Shown: piece after piece, positions 11,862 to 25,430 of the stretch
Layout: each line of letters opens with the position of its first letter
How positions within the stretch are numbered: position 1 is the first letter of the stretch
Source of the DNA: Salminus brasiliensis
Lineage: Eukaryota > Chordata > Actinopteri > Characiformes > Bryconidae
Reading direction: 5' to 3'
DNA: 64,000 bases
NCBI RefSeq assembly: GCF_030463535.1
Contig: NC_132881.1
Span: 2,951,526 to 3,015,525, forward strand
Notes under the pieces: model-generated
Seen by the model: only the letters and a program-made list of their open reading frames with translations
What the model was told of the DNA's origin: nothing
Database searches by the model: none
Made by a program: the position numbers and the translations under genes

Positions 11862-12170
11862 ACACTATATGTCCCAATGTTTGCAGACCCTCCTTCCGAT
11901 GAATGCATTCAACTACACGGATGTGCAAATGCACACACACAGCTTGTCTAGTCCCTGTAGAGAAGAACTGCCAATAGAATAGGACCACACTGAGCTGTGG
12001 AGCAGGGGAGGAACTGTGTTCCCTGGAATGATGGTTGGTGCTCCACTTTTGGGATGAGTCGCGGAGTTGGGGATGACGAGGTGACCTCACTGACCTCACT
12101 AACAATGCTCAATCCCTTCAGAAGAAACAATGACTGAGCAGGTGTCCCAATACTTTTGTCTAGGAACTGT
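11862..12170 (+). mobile_element. Non-autonomous DNA transposon, CACTATATG ends
   Basis: The element starts near CACTATATGTCCCAATG and ends near GTGTCCCAATACTTTTGTC. These are approximate inverted ends of a family whose full end appears at 18671-18700 (CACTATATGGACAAAAGTAT). The interior carries ACACACAGCTTGTCTAGTCC and CTCAATCCCTTCAGAAGAAA. There is no transposase. Related pieces lie at 888-1140, 18671-18700 and 45430-45575. Confidence 0.6.
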
Positions 12171-12763
12171 TCGGTAGCTACTGCTGTTTTCCCCAATGTG
12201 ATGTACTCTAAGAGTGGTCCGAGGTGAGCCTGCTATGACTTAAGCCGCTATTAATGGTTAGCTGCATTAGCTTCGCAGCTCCAGTACAAAACTAACGAAG
12301 CAAATTACTGTCCATTACGGCTGCTTACAGCCGCGGCCTTAACGCTGGCGGCTCATTGGGAGTAATCTGGTCTGTATTAAACTAATGATGGAGATGGATG
12401 GTCTGGTTGGAGAAGGGGAGAAAGACGGAGGTGTTGGGGGGGGGGGGGAGAAAGGAGAAGAGAAAAAAAAAAAAGAGAAAGAGCGCGAGAGAGAGAAGAC
12501 AAAGTCGCTGAAGCAGCTTGGCGGTCTTGTCAGTGCATCCGTGACCTAGATTCCAGTCTCCCCACCCCCCCACCTCCCCTCCCAGATCCCTGCCTCATAA
12601 ATGTTTGATTACTCCTCCTACAATAGCTGTAGTTACGCCAGCCGCTCTTTCAATTAGAGCCGCGGTGCAGCACTGGGAGAGAGGGCGGCGCGAGGGCGGC
12701 GCGAAAGCTCGACGACACAAAAAATTGATTTGAGGATTTTTGCCTCCTGTTGGGAGTCCATGC

Positions 12764-12804
<41 letters not shown>

Positions 12805-14139
12805 GAGAGAGAGTGAGAGTGAGAGAGAGAGAGAGAGGAGCTCGGTTTAAAAACAAGGTAAATAACAGAGCAGATGATTTTTTTAAGGCCTGTATTTGAT
12901 ATTTCTCTTGTACTTGTATTTTCCACCCGGCCCAAGGTCAACGCGAGGGCAACCAATCTCAGCAGAGGTTATTTTCATCAGCGGTTCTCAAACCAGTCCT
13001 AAGAGACCCTTACTCATAACGTACATGGCTAAAGAAACACGGTCTGAGGGTCCATGATTTCAACGTAACCGTCTTATTAAAGGCCTTAATTCTGAGAGAT
13101 GAAATGAGATGAGAAATGAGAGGAAAAAAAAATTGAGACATTTTTACAATCGGGTTCCAAAAAAATGTGCCAAAGTGTTCCAAAGCTTAACACTATTTAT
13201 TTTTATATCATTTTTAAGATGAAATATGAGAAATTACTATTTTTTGAAAGGTAACCTCCTATTTTTTATGATTTTTTCCTATTTCTACAAGTCTGTACTG
13301 AACAACATGACATTTTCTTCTAAAATATCAAAACTTTTGATTAATTTTAGATCAAAATATTTTTTTTCATTAACCCTTTATTATTTTCAGCCTTACATGT
13401 GTCACTGCTTACATAAGATACATTCATTAAGACAAAAAAAATTATATAAAAAATATATATAAAAAAATTGCTAACCTGTGTCAATAAATAATGTACTGTT
13501 GCTTTAAATGAGCGCAAAAAGGAAGTGACATCATTTTAGTCCACGGAGCAGGCAAAATATTTTTATTATTTTTACAATGTTTACATCAATAATGCAAAGT
13601 AAATAAGATTTCAGGTTGATTGTGCCAGCTCAGAAACTTGACCACAGAGAACTGCGGCTATTTTATAATTAAATCTACCACCCCGTCACATGTGATTGTG
13701 AATACGGCTCTCATGTCTGAATAAAAAGCTTCATTTAAATCCAGATTTTTTTTTCAGGGTTTATATACTGCAGCTCTAGCAGAGGAAATTGGCGTTACCC
13801 TTTAAAGAGATCAGGGAGAGACCCACCTCAGAACTGCAGCCAGACGGTCTGCTGCGGTCAGCCCTCAGTCTCGGAGGCCACACGAGCGCCTTGGAGGATG
13901 CGGAGGTCGGCCAGCCATGTGGTTGCAGCCATCTGAAACAAACAATCCGGCCTGTGCGAGACAGACGGTAAAGCTTGTTCGACCACACTGACTTTGATCC
14001 GGTCCACTTTCCCTGCCCTGTCACAACAAGATGACCACAGTCCTCTCAGGAAAACACACTTCTCATTCGGACCCAGGAACGGGCTTGACAAATCTCGGAC
14101 ACTGTTAACCAAACAATTGTGATAATCACGGAAGTAAAT
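12171..14139. other. Intergenic with simple repeats, no gene
   Basis: There is a G-run at about 12435-12449, a (GA)n tract at 12767-12837, and AT-rich sequence with T and A runs at 13100-13490. The block TTAGCTGCATTAGC near 12257 belongs to a small dispersed family also seen near 57040. The reading frames here follow the simple repeats. Confidence 0.5.
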
Positions 14140-14269
14140 AATTCTATTTAGAACCTTTTGGAAGTGGAAATCTCTGCACCCTCGAAATATTTGCATAAAA
14201 TTTACAAGACGTTTGCATGGCAACCTATAAAAAGTGCGTAAAATTGACAAAGCGTTTAAATAGAACAAC

Positions 14270-14317
<48 letters not shown>

Positions 14318-14320
<3 letters not shown>

Positions 14321-14520
14321 TGAGTCCAAGAAGTATTTGATCCCTTGCTGATTTTCTTTGTTTGCCCACTAATAAAGACACTATCCTTCTGCACTTTTAA
14401 TGGTAGATATATTCTAACATGGAGAGACAGAATATCAAGACAAAAATCCAGAATATAATTTTAAAGAATATATTTTAATTAATTTGTATTTCAATGAGGA
14501 AAATAAGTATTTGATCCCTC
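14318..14520 (+). repeat. Left terminal inverted repeat of the Tc1 element
   Basis: The outer end is CAGTGAGTCCAAGAAG. Direct repeats AAGTATTTGATCCCTT/C lie at 14331-14346 and 14505-14520 and are the likely transposase binding sites. It matches 15710-15912 in inverse orientation with scattered mismatches. Confidence 0.9.
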
Positions 14521-14533
14521 TTGCCAAACACAC

Positions 14534-15670
<1,137 letters not shown>

Positions 15671-15709
15671 CTAACTGGTCTGTAAAAGCCAGAACTGCTA
15701 ATGAATACT

Positions 15710-15912
15710 AAGGGATCAAATACTTATTTCACTCCATGAAATACAAATCAATTAATATATATTCCTTAGATTTATTTTCTGGATTTTCTTTTTAATATTC
15801 TGTCTCTCCATGTAAGAATACATCTACCATTAAAAGTATAGAATGATCATGTCTTTATTAGTGGGCCAACGAAGAAAATCAGCAAGGGATCAAATACTTC
15901 TTGGACTCACTG
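15710..15912 (-). repeat. Right terminal inverted repeat of the Tc1 element
   Basis: This is the inverse of the left repeat, ending in ACTCACTG at the TA. The direct repeat AAGGGATCAAATACTT occurs at 15710-15725 and 15884-15899. Confidence 0.9.
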
Positions 15913-17324
15913 TATATATTGGTTCTTCAACCACAGAAAGAAAAGCAACTGATCCATTTAGAAAGACGACAATTCTCTGATTGGCTGCTACTGTTACGAG
16001 TTAAAGAACCTATCTGCAGTTCTATCTAGAACACTACTTGAATTAAAACCACCTCTAAGCTCTCAAAAAATGTGTGTAAAGTTTACAAGCATTGAGTAGA
16101 AACCTCGACAACTTTCAAAAAAAAAAAAAGGGTTCTTAAAAGAGTTCTATTTAGAACTATTATAACTAAAGTAATTACTGGAATGGTTCCACTATAGGTA
16201 CTATTAGTCAAAGAACCCATTCTGAACTCTATTTGGAACCCTTTTGGAACGAAAATCTATGCTCCCTCGAAATATTTGCGTAAAATTTACAAGACCTTTG
16301 CATAGCGATTCAATATAACACTTCTAAAAAAATATTGGTTCTTCAACCACAGAAAGAAAAGCAACTGATCCATTTAGAAAGACGAGAACTCAAACATTTG
16401 ATTGGCTGCTACTGTTACGAGTCAAAGAACCCTTCTGCAGTTCTATTTAGAACCCTACTTGAATTATGACCTCTAAACTCTTAAAAATGTGTGTAAAGTT
16501 TACAAACAGGGGTAGAAACCTCTACACGGACAAGTAATGGGTTCTTAAAGAGTTCTCAATTATATGCAACGGTCCTATTTAGAACCATGATAACTAAAAT
16601 AAGTACTTGAATGGTTCCACTATTGGTACTACTGGTCAAAGAACCCTTTTTCAATTCTATTTAGAACCTTTTTGGACGGGAAATCTCTGCACCCTTGAAA
16701 TATTTGCGTAAAATTTACAAGACCTTTGCATAGCGATTCAATAGAACACCTCTAAAAAAATATTGGTTCTTCAACCACAGAAAGAAAAGCAACTGATCTA
16801 TTTAGTAAGACGAGACGAGTAAGACTGTTACGAGTCAAAGAACCCTTCTGCAGTTCTATTTAATTAACATGACCTCTAAACTCTTAAAAATGTGTGTAAA
16901 GTTTACAAACAGGAGTCGAAACCTCTACAACTTAAGAGTTTTTAATTATATGCAATGGTCATATTTAGAACCTTGATAACTAACATAAGTACTCTGAATG
17001 GTTCTACTTTTGGTACTATTGGTCAAAGATCTATTTCAGTTCTAATTAGAACCCTACTTGAATTGAGACGACCTCTTAACTTTACAAAAAATGTGTGTAA
17101 AGTTTATAAACGTGTTGAACGGAAACCTCTACACCTTCAACAAATGGGTTCTTAAACAGTTCTTAAATGAAGGCACTGTTTCTATTTTGAACCACAGCAA
17201 AAAAATGAAACATTGGAATGGTTCCACTATTGTTACAAGTCGGAGAACCCATTCTGAACCTTAGAACCTTTTTGAACGGAAGCCTAAAATATTTAGAAAG
17301 CCTAAGAATATGAGACACTGATGT

Positions 17325-17645
17325 TCTAGACGACTGAATCAGAACATCTGCAAAACATCCGGCAGGTCTTGTGAGGTGTTCCTGGCATGCAGTGGTCAGT
17401 ACCTACCAAAAGTTCTGCAAGGAAGGACGGTGACCCTGGCTCATGGGCAGCTAAGGCTCACTGATGCTCTTGAAGGTCCCTCCTCTTAGCTTGCAGGACC
17501 TAAAGGCGCTAATATCGCTGCTGCTGCTAGTCTCCCCAGCACACCGCCAGAGGTCTTGTGGAGTCCGTGCCTCAACAGGTTAAAGCTGACGTGGTCCCAC
17601 ACGATATTAGGTGGGTGGTTTTAATGTTATGGCTGATTATTTTTA
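17325..17645 (+). mobile_element. Internally deleted Tc1-like element
   Basis: The 5' part (GACGACTGAATCAGAACATC, then CAGGTCTTGTGAGGTGTTCC) corresponds to the N-terminal transposase region of a common fish Tc1-like family. It is joined near 17500 to the 3' part (CAGAGGTCTTGTGGAGTCCG) and to the terminus GGTGGTTTTAATGTTATGGC. The catalytic middle is missing. Related remnants are at 24670-24800 and 42145-42640. Family recognition is from memory of fish transposon sequence. Confidence 0.6.
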
Positions 17646-18419
17646 GCGGTATTGGCTTTTTGACACAGTTTGAAACCGCCTGCTGCCCTTTACGCCGTGT
17701 AGACATTTCATGAGGAACCGGCCAATAGAAATGCTTCAAATCTGCATCAGATCAGTTCCCTTTTACATTGTTGCACTGAAAGTTCAGACTGTTTTTTGCT
17801 TCTCCTGTAAAATTCCTTCATTCAGTTAAAACATCAAACTTGACCCTGATTTCATTCATCACCTCAGTCAAGCGGTACAACCGCTGATGTGGAGAAATGT
17901 GTGTGTGTGTGTGTGTGTGTTCAGTTGCCCCGACAATATTACTCAGCAGCCCCACTACAGTGTGTGTGAGAGTGTGTGCGCAAGAGGGTGAGTTATAGAG
18001 AGAGTGAACGTGAACCCGTTGCCCTCCCTTGTCCTCCTCCTCCCCCCCTCAAAGAGCAGCGGGATGCAACAGCCGTCGCCGCAGCGGCTGCAGAGGACCC
18101 CCACCCCCCCCCCCCACCACGAGCATGGTCTCCATGGTTACAGCTCGGCGGAGGCAAACCTATCACTATGGTTACCCAAATGGGGTGCACATGCAACCAT
18201 GGAGGGGCAAAATGGCGGCAAGAGGAGCAGTAGCAAACGAGAAAGTGACTCAGTCTTCTTTGCCCCCCCCCCCGCCAAACCAGAAGCCCCCTGACACACA
18301 CACACACACAGCTGTTAATCTCATTCCAGTAAGCAGGGAAAACTGGTTCAGGAAGGTAATCTGCAAAAAGCCTGGTTTTTGGACGCTGGGGGACAGCTGG
18401 CCTCAAACATAAGCATCCA

Positions 18420-18450
<31 letters not shown>

Positions 18451-18798
18451 GACAGGAATGCAAAAGTGTGTCAGCTCTTCCATGAAGAGAGCCAGACTGC
18501 AGGAGACAGACAGAGAGAAAATGCAAGAGAGAGAGAGAGAGCGCGAGAGCGAGCGAGTGTGTTTGTGGAGGCATCTTCAGAACAGCTGCTTAACAGAGAA
18601 TCACACTCCCATAAAAATCAGAGACACGAACATTTACATTTTGACCGAGGGTGGGACAGAGAGAGACAGATGCACTATATGGACAAAAGTATTGGGACAG
18701 TGTCTCTACTGTCCTTCTACTGGATTTTGGAGGAGCATTGCTGTGAGGATTTAATTGCATTCAGCAATAAGAGCGTTACTGAGGTCAGGATGATAAGA
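17646..18798. other. Intergenic with microsatellites; transposon end at 18671
   Basis: This segment holds GT, CA and GA runs (17898-17920, 18296-18311, 18421-18449, 18520-18545), a C-run at 18101-18113, and a stray transposon end CACTATATGGACAAAAGTAT at 18671-18690. The plus-strand frames at 17976-18412 read Pro/His/Arg-rich sequence in two overlapping frames. I cannot support them as exons. Confidence 0.45.
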
Positions 18799-19080
18799 CA
18801 GACAGACAGAGGGAGACAGACAAACAGAGGGAGACAGAGAGACACAGGACAAGACAGACAGACAGAGGGAGACAGAGAGACAAAGTGACAGACAGTTGCA
18901 GACAAAGCAAAACAGAAATGAGAGACAGACTGAGAGAGACAGACCGTAAGACAAAGAGAGAGACAGACAGCAGGAGACAGACAGACAGCGAGACAGAGAG
19001 ACAGCGAGAGAGAGACAAGGAGAAAAAGAGACACACAGACAACCAGTCATACACAGAGCTAGACAAAGTCAGACAGACCG
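18799..19080. repeat. GACAGA-rich simple repeat
   Basis: Degenerate (GACA)n/(GAGA)n sequence with words such as GACAGACAGAGGGAGACAGA. The reading frames on both strands are compositional artefacts. Confidence 0.85.
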
Positions 19081-19106
19081 TCTAGGACACTGAAGACTGA
19101 ACAGAT

Positions 19107-19108
<2 letters not shown>

Positions 19109-19158
<50 letters not shown>

Positions 19159-19255
19159 TGAAGGCAGTATGGGGACGTTGTTTACGGAGTGTGACATGGA
19201 TATGATTTCATCTTTTCATATTTTAATACTCAAACACACCCCTCCCCCCTCCACG

Positions 19256-19316
<61 letters not shown>
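19109..19316. repeat. (GT)n, then (GC)n(CA)n microsatellites
   Basis: A 46-base GT run (19109-19154) is followed about 100 bases later by a CG/GC then CA run (19254-19316). Both are alternating purine-pyrimidine and therefore prone to Z-DNA. Confidence 0.95.
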
Positions 19317-19317
<1 letters not shown>

Positions 19318-19360
19318 GCTCCGCAGACCAAATCATCCTCGTCTACCCCCTTGCCCCTCG

Positions 19361-19374
19361 GTTGCCGTGGTAAC
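19361..19374. promoter_or_regulatory. Candidate RFX X-box
   Basis: GTTGCCGTGGTAAC matches the established palindromic RFX consensus (GTTRCC and RGYAAC half-sites back to back) at nearly every position. Within 50 bases there is an ATTGGTTGCC, which combines an inverted CCAAT with another half-site. No gene was recognised close by, so function is unproven. Confidence 0.35.
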
Positions 19375-19493
19375 GGCCTGCATGGCGCTGGTGGGGGATT
19401 GGTTGCCGGGGGCGACACGCTTTCCAATCAGACCTGTTACTGGGGTACAGAGAGCCCCCTCCCCACTAAACACAGAGTGTGTAAGAGCGTGTT

Positions 19494-19531
<38 letters not shown>

Positions 19532-19640
19532 GGACTGTGGGGACGTGTTTGAGAGCTGCTGAAAGAGCGAGACAGAGGGACGAAAAGGGCCACAGTGTGT
19601 GTGTGATGGTAGATTTGTTTGTGTGTGTGAAAAAAAGAGA

Positions 19641-19880
19641 GTGAGCGAGGCAGGTTGAGAGAGAGGCAGGGTTAGAGAAGGCAGGGTGAGAGAGAAGGCA
19701 GGGTGAGAGGCAGGTTGAGAGAGAGGCAGGGTTAGAGAAGGCAGGGTGAGAGAGAAGGCAGGGTTAGAGAAGGCAGGGTGAGAGAGAAGGCAGGTTGAGA
19801 GAGGAGGCAGGGTGAGAGGCAGGGCTAGAGAGAAGGCAGGGTGAGAGGCAGGTTGAGAGCGAGGCAGGTTGGGGGGGATT
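19641..19880. repeat. GGCAGGGTGAGAGAGAA minisatellite
   Basis: Units of 17-19 bases (GGCAGGGTGAGAGAGAA and GGCAGGTTGAGAGAGA variants) occur about 13 times, in places as a two-unit block of about 34 bases. Confidence 0.85.
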
Positions 19881-19969
19881 AGAGCGTAGCAGACAACGCG
19901 TCTAACAGACAGTGAGAGAGAGCGCCCTCTATCTACCACACACCACCCAGCAGACTGCACCACCGCCAG

Positions 19970-20448
19970 CATGCCGTCTGTCTGTCTCCCCCTCTCTCCC
20001 TTGGTCTGTCTGTCTCTGGCTTTCTCCCGCCCGCCCCCTCCAAAACAACCCCATCATCTCTAATCATCTCCCTCTTTCTGACTCTCTTTATCTTCAAGGC
20101 AGACCAAATCTCTCTCGCCCTACATCTCGCTCTCTCACTCCCCTCTCTCTCTCTCTCTCAGGCAGACCAAACATCTCTCCATCATTCCCCCAGTCTCTCC
20201 TTCCATGTCTCTCTACCTTTCTCTCCGTCTCTCTCCGAGGCAGACCAAATGTCTATCGCCCTAAGTCTCGCACTCTCCAATAGAGACCTCTTTGTGTTCT
20301 TCTGTCTCTCTCTGTGTCCTTCTGTCTCTGTCTCACTTTCTTGCTGTCCCCTTCTATCTCTCTCTATGTGTGTTTGTCTCTCTCTCTCTCGCTCTGTCCT
20401 TCTCTCTATCTCTCTCTCCTTCTATCTCTTTCTCTGTGTGTCCTTCCA

Positions 20449-20497
<49 letters not shown>

Positions 20498-20500
20498 TAC
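19970..20500. repeat. Pyrimidine-rich CT repeat region
   Basis: This is CT-rich sequence in which GGCAGACCAAA followed by TCTCTC recurs at about 20098, 20161 and 20239. It ends in (CT)n(CA)n at 20455-20496. The reading frames are Ser/Leu-rich artefacts. Confidence 0.8.
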
Positions 20501-20779
20501 AGCTAGGCCAGACGCTTCTGTCTGTGACCGCTGTGTGATAATGCAGTCCTGACCTGTACTGGCCACAGAGAGAGGATTACAGCTTTCAGTGAACCACAGC
20601 CCACCGATCACTCAACCCTCAAACAGGAATGTATACAGCAGTTTCAGGGGGTCATTCTCGATCAGGGTCTACATATAAACTGCTCAAGAGCCATTACTCC
20701 CTACTGATGCTGGTCCATCTACTGGTCAGACCATGCTAACAATCTGACCCCATGCTTCTATACCCTCCTGAAAATATGT

Positions 20780-21170
20780 TCTTTGGTTCCTAAAAATAGT
20801 GGAACCCCTGTGATGCTATCTTGTGGTTGACTAGCTTGGTCAGTTTAGCCATGCTGGACCTTGCTTATGCTAGTCAATTAGCTTGGTCAGTTTAGTGATG
20901 CTGGTAGACCATCTCTGTCTTGTTGGTTGACCATCTTGGTAAGGCTGGTCATGCTGGCAAACCAACGTGCTCATGCCAGTCAACTAGCCTGGCCAGGTTG
21001 GTTATGGCTCATGGTGCGAAACCCAGCTTGCTCATGCTAATCAACTAGCCACCTTGGTCATTGGGGTTGACTAGCTTGGTAAGTCTGGTCATGCTGGTAG
21101 ACCACCTTGGTTATACTAGTCAACTAGCTCGGTCAGGTTGGTCATGCTGGTCCAGACCAAGCTGAAAACC
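20780..21170. repeat. TTGGTCATGCTGG-type array, first block
   Basis: Words of the type GACTAGCTTGGTCAG and GGTCATGCTGGTAGACCA recur every 30-60 bases. The same family forms the larger block at 22164-24017. Confidence 0.8.
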
Positions 21171-22163
21171 AGAAGGTCTGGACCAAACAAGGTAGGTGTG
21201 AAAGCACCTGGTGTTCGCCAGCCATGTCGTCGAATCTCCGCAGTAACACACCCTGCTACTGAACACCACCACCACCACCAACCGCCTTTATCTGGCTACG
21301 CAAACCAGGCGGCTGAAGCCCTTAGGGACAGTGTGAGGACATGCCGAGTGGGCGGGCAGTGGGATACAGGACACATGAGTTTGAATAGGGTAAATAGGCA
21401 GTAACTGGGCAGCCTAACACACACCGACCACAGTGGTACACACACACACACACTCACACACACACACACACACAGGGTACTGTAGGGAACAGCCTAACAG
21501 AGAAGAACGTCCGCTTCTCTCGGCCAGCCTGATTCATCAACTCCTGCAGCAGCAGCAGCAGCATCAGCCCCACATACAGATGCCCACCAAGGTCAAACCA
21601 GAGTCCAGGGGCCCCCCATCAGAGTGGTAGACTGCACATGAGGACCTAGATGGGGCCTATTTGGGAAGCCCAGCTGGGTGGTAACACCACATGTACAAAC
21701 CCACTTAGAACCAATGTCCACCTGGAACCTACCTAAGCTCACGTCCCACCCATGGGAGCCCCTGGCTGGGGATGGGGTGACTGACAGAGAGAGAGAGAGA
21801 GAGAGAGAGTGTGAGTGAGTGAGTGAGTGAGAGAGTGAGTGAGAGAGAGAGAGAGAGAGAACGCGAGTGGATCAAATGGAAGAGAGAGCAAGCGGGCGAG
21901 TGAGAGATATGGTGAATGAGGGTAAGAGTGAGTAAGTGAGAGACTGAGCGAGAGAGCATACGAGTGAGCTGAGAGAACGAGTGAGTGGGTGTAAAGAATG
22001 CCAGGAATGAAGAGAGGAAAAGAAGGGAGCGAGAGGGAGCGAGAGAATGAGAGAGAGAGCGCGCGAGTTTCAGTTTTATGCTGAATGGACCGATAAAAAA
22101 GCTCCAAAATGACCAGACATTGACTTCCATTGAAAGTCAGTGCATTTTTTTCTTCTCCTGTAC
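21171..22163. other. Intergenic segment between repeat blocks
   Basis: No gene is seen. It contains CA runs at 21439-21475, a short CAG run at 21545-21560 and GA/GAGT repeats at 21785-22075. The frames here follow the simple repeats. Confidence 0.5.
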
Positions 22164-24017
22164 AGCTGACATTTGGAGATACAAGGTTTGTGTCATGCTG
22201 GTACACCATCTTGGAGAGGTTGGTCTTGCTGGTTGATCACCTTTCTCTTGCTGGGAAACCAGCGCAGTCATGCTGATTGACTAGCTTGGTCAGGCAAACG
22301 GTCTAGTTTGACCAAGCTGATTATGCTGAAAGACCACCTTGGTCATACTGGTTGACCATCTTGGTAAGGCTGGTCATGCTGACAAACCAACGTTCTCATG
22401 CCAGCCAACTGTCTTGGCCGGGTCAGTGATGCTGGTACACCACCTTGTTCATTATGGTTGACTAGCTTGGTCAGCTTAGTCGTGCTGGACCTTGCTTATG
22501 CTAGTCAACTAGCTTGGTCAGATTGGCCATACTGGTAGACTACCCTGGTCATGCTGGTAAAAGAGTGTTTTCAAGCCAGCCAACTGTCTTGGCCAGGTTG
22601 GTGATGTTGGTACACCACCTTGGTCATTGTGGTTGACTAGCTTGGTAAGTCTGGTCATGCTGGTAGACCAGCTAAACCATCAAACTCAACCGAAAACTTA
22701 CCCTATACTGGTCAAGAACTAAACTGGTCAACCAGCTAAACCATCCTAACCAGCTTGAGCTGGGGTATGTGGTAGTTTTACAGGATTACAGACTGGCGTC
22801 ATCAGCTTGGTCAGGTTGGTCATGCTGATAAACCACATTGGTCATAATGGTTGACTGGTTGACCATCTTGGTAAGGCTGGTCATGCTGGTAAACCAAAGT
22901 TCTCATACCAGCCAACTGTTTTGGCCAGGTTGGTGATGCTAGTACACCACCTTGGTCATTGTGGTTGACTAGCTTGGTAAGTCTGGACATGCTGGTAGAC
23001 CACTTTGGTCAGGTTGGTCATGCTGGTAGACCAGCTAAACTATCAAACTCAACCAAAAACATACCCAATGCTGGTCAAGAACTAAACAGATCAACCAGCT
23101 AAACCATCCTAACCAGCTTGTGGTAGATTTCCAGAATTACAGACTGGAGTCATCAGCTTGGTCAGGTTGGTCACGCTGATAAACCACCTTAGTCATACTG
23201 GTTGACCATCTTGGTAAGGCTGGTCATGCTGGCAAACCAACGTTCTCATGCCAGCCAACTGTCTTGGCCAGCTTAGTCATGATGGTAGGCCACTTTGGCC
23301 AGGTTGGTCATGGTGGTAAACCACCTTGCTCATACTAGTCAACTAGCTCGGTCAGGTTGGTCATGCTGGTTGACCAGATAAACCATTAAACCCAACCGAA
23401 AACATACCCTATACTGGTCAAGAAGTAAACTGGTCAACCAGCTAAACCATCCTAACCAGCTTGAGCTGACATTTGGAGATACAAGGTTTGTGTCATGCTG
23501 GTACACCATCTTGGAGAGGTTGGTCTTGCTGGTTGATCACCTTTCTCTTGCTGGGAAACCAGCGCAGTCATGCTGATTGACTAGCTTGGTCAGGCAAACG
23601 GTCTAGTTTGACCAAGCTGATTATGCTGAAAGACCACCTTGGTCATACTGGTTGACCATCTTGGTAAGGCTGGTCATGCTGACAAACCAACGTTCTCATG
23701 CCAGCCAACTGTCTTGGCCGGGTCAGTGATGCTGGTACACCACCTTGTTCATTATGGTTGACTAGCTTGGTCAGCTTAGTCGTGCTGGACCTTGCTTATG
23801 CTAGCCAGCTTAGTCATGATGGTAGGCCACTTTGGTAAACCACCTTGCTCATACTAGTCAACTAGCTCGGTCAGGTTGGTCATGCTGGTTGACCAGATAA
23901 ACCATTAAACCCAACCGAAAACATACCCTATACTGGTCAAGAAGTAAACTGGTCAACCAGCTAAACCATCCTAACCAGCTTGAGCTGGGGTATGTGGTAG
24001 TTTTACAGGATTACAGT
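22164..24017. repeat. TTGGTCATGCTGG-type array, second block
   Basis: Dense degenerate units contain TTGGTCAGGTTGGTCATGCT, GACTAGCTTGG and AACCAGCTAAACCATCC. Larger segments are duplicated within it: 22164-22504 equals 23464-23804 without a mismatch. The stretch from CCAGCTTAGTCATGATGG to the end of CTAACCAGCTTGAGCTG occurs at about 23268-23470 and again at 23805-23987, with one deletion of about 20 bases. Confidence 0.9.
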
Positions 24018-24669
24018 CGGAGGCGTCGGCTGAGTTGAACTAACAAGGTAAAAAAAGGTGAATTTGATTTGAGATGGACTTTAAACAGGCTAATAAAGAA
24101 ACTCAAGCTTCTTTCTCTCGGACTCATTCTCCCTCTCTCTCCAGATGTAGGCATGACTCATTCTGTTTGGACAGATGAGAGGCTGGGGAGAGCGAGAGCG
24201 AGAGAGAAAGGGGGGTTTGCGGGGAGAGGGTGGGAGGCAGATGAAATCGACTGATTAAACTGATATAATAAAGAGATTCGAGTCACCTTCACCACAAGAC
24301 ACTCCACCCAACACCAGCTGTGCCGCTCCAAAGTGTGCGCACACACACACATGTCGCTGCGTATTCCACAGACCCTCAGCGGATAACGAGCGACGAGACG
24401 ATACAGAACAGAGACAAACAACAAGAGGAGGTGAAGCGATGATGAGCGGTGATAAAGCTGAAGGGTCCACAACCCTGGAAGATTTAACGTGATAGTCTGG
24501 CCAAAAACTAGCTCATCTACTCCCCTTGCAGCAAACGTACAAGGGGTCTTCCAGACGAGCGAAGAACGCTGATTAACATCTGGTTCCAATGACATCTGTC
24601 AAGGGAACAGTCGGTTCTAGAGGTGGAGGTGTGGAAGCAGGGAAAATGGGCAAGCGTGAGAAGAGTAAG
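24018..24669. other. Intergenic, no gene seen
   Basis: This stretch has short GA runs but no exon-like frame with recognisable similarity. The minus-strand frame at 24158-24595 (145 codons) shows no known domain. Confidence 0.4.
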
Positions 24670-24800
24670 GTCTAGATGACTGGAGGGTCAGAACACCTCC
24701 AAAACATCAGGCATCAGGTCTTGCGGGGTGTTCCCGGTATGCCGCGGTCAGAACCTGCCAAAAGAGCTGCAAGAAAGGACAAGCTTCTGAGCATGGAGGG
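24670..24800 (+). mobile_element. Tc1-like 5' transposase fragment
   Basis: GATGACTGGAGGGTCAGAAC, TCAGGTCTTGCGGGGTGTTC and CGGTATGCCGCGGTCAG correspond in order to the left part of the element at 17325-17645. The rest is missing. Confidence 0.5.
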
Positions 24801-24884
24801 TTTGACAGGGAACGCTTCCAAATCGGGCTGAGCTTCGTTCTCTCAGCACGGTTAGCTAACCATACTTCAGTACCACGGCCATAG

Positions 24885-25430
24885 CATGGCCTGGCTACTG
24901 GTCTCGTCCAGTATTGGTAGAGCAGCGTTTACATGACCCAGTTACCGGGCTTGTCCAACATCGCTACTGTGGTGTCAGCCTGGCCTGGCTACCAGGCTCA
25001 TCTAGTATCGGTAGTGCGGCCCGGCTGCCAGGTTCGTCTGACATCCTTACTACTGTGTTAGCATGGCCTGGCTACCGGGCTCATCCAGTATCGGTAGAGC
25101 AGCGTTTACATGGCCCAGTTACCGGGCTTGTCCAACATCGCTACTGTGGTGTCAGCACAGCCTGGATACTGGGCTCGTCTGACATCGCTACTACTGTGTT
25201 AGCATGGCCCGGCTACTGGGCTTGCCCAACATCAATACTACTGTGTTAGCATGGCCCGGCTACTGGGCTTGCCCAACATCACTACTACTGTGTTAGCATG
25301 GCCCGGCTACCAGACTCATCTGACATCACTACTACTGTGTTAGCATGGCCCGGCTACCGGGCTCGTCTGACATCACTACTACTGTGTTAGCATGGCCCGG
25401 CTACTGGGCTTGCCCAACATCAATACTGAT
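24885..25430. repeat. 47-bp minisatellite
   Basis: About eleven units contain GCATGGCCCGGCTACTGGGC and CATCACTACTACTGTG. Adjacent starts near 25202 and 25249 are 47 bases apart. The unit aligns with the 48-bp unit at 26625-26885. Confidence 0.85.

Noticed and set aside
13858..14394. 178-codon minus frame with an Ile-Tyr run
   Set aside because: It runs through the (TA)n microsatellite and across the Tc1 border, so it is chance.
17976..18412. Overlapping Pro/His/Arg-rich frames on both strands
   Set aside because: They arise from C-runs and CA repeats. No splice-bounded frame with known similarity.
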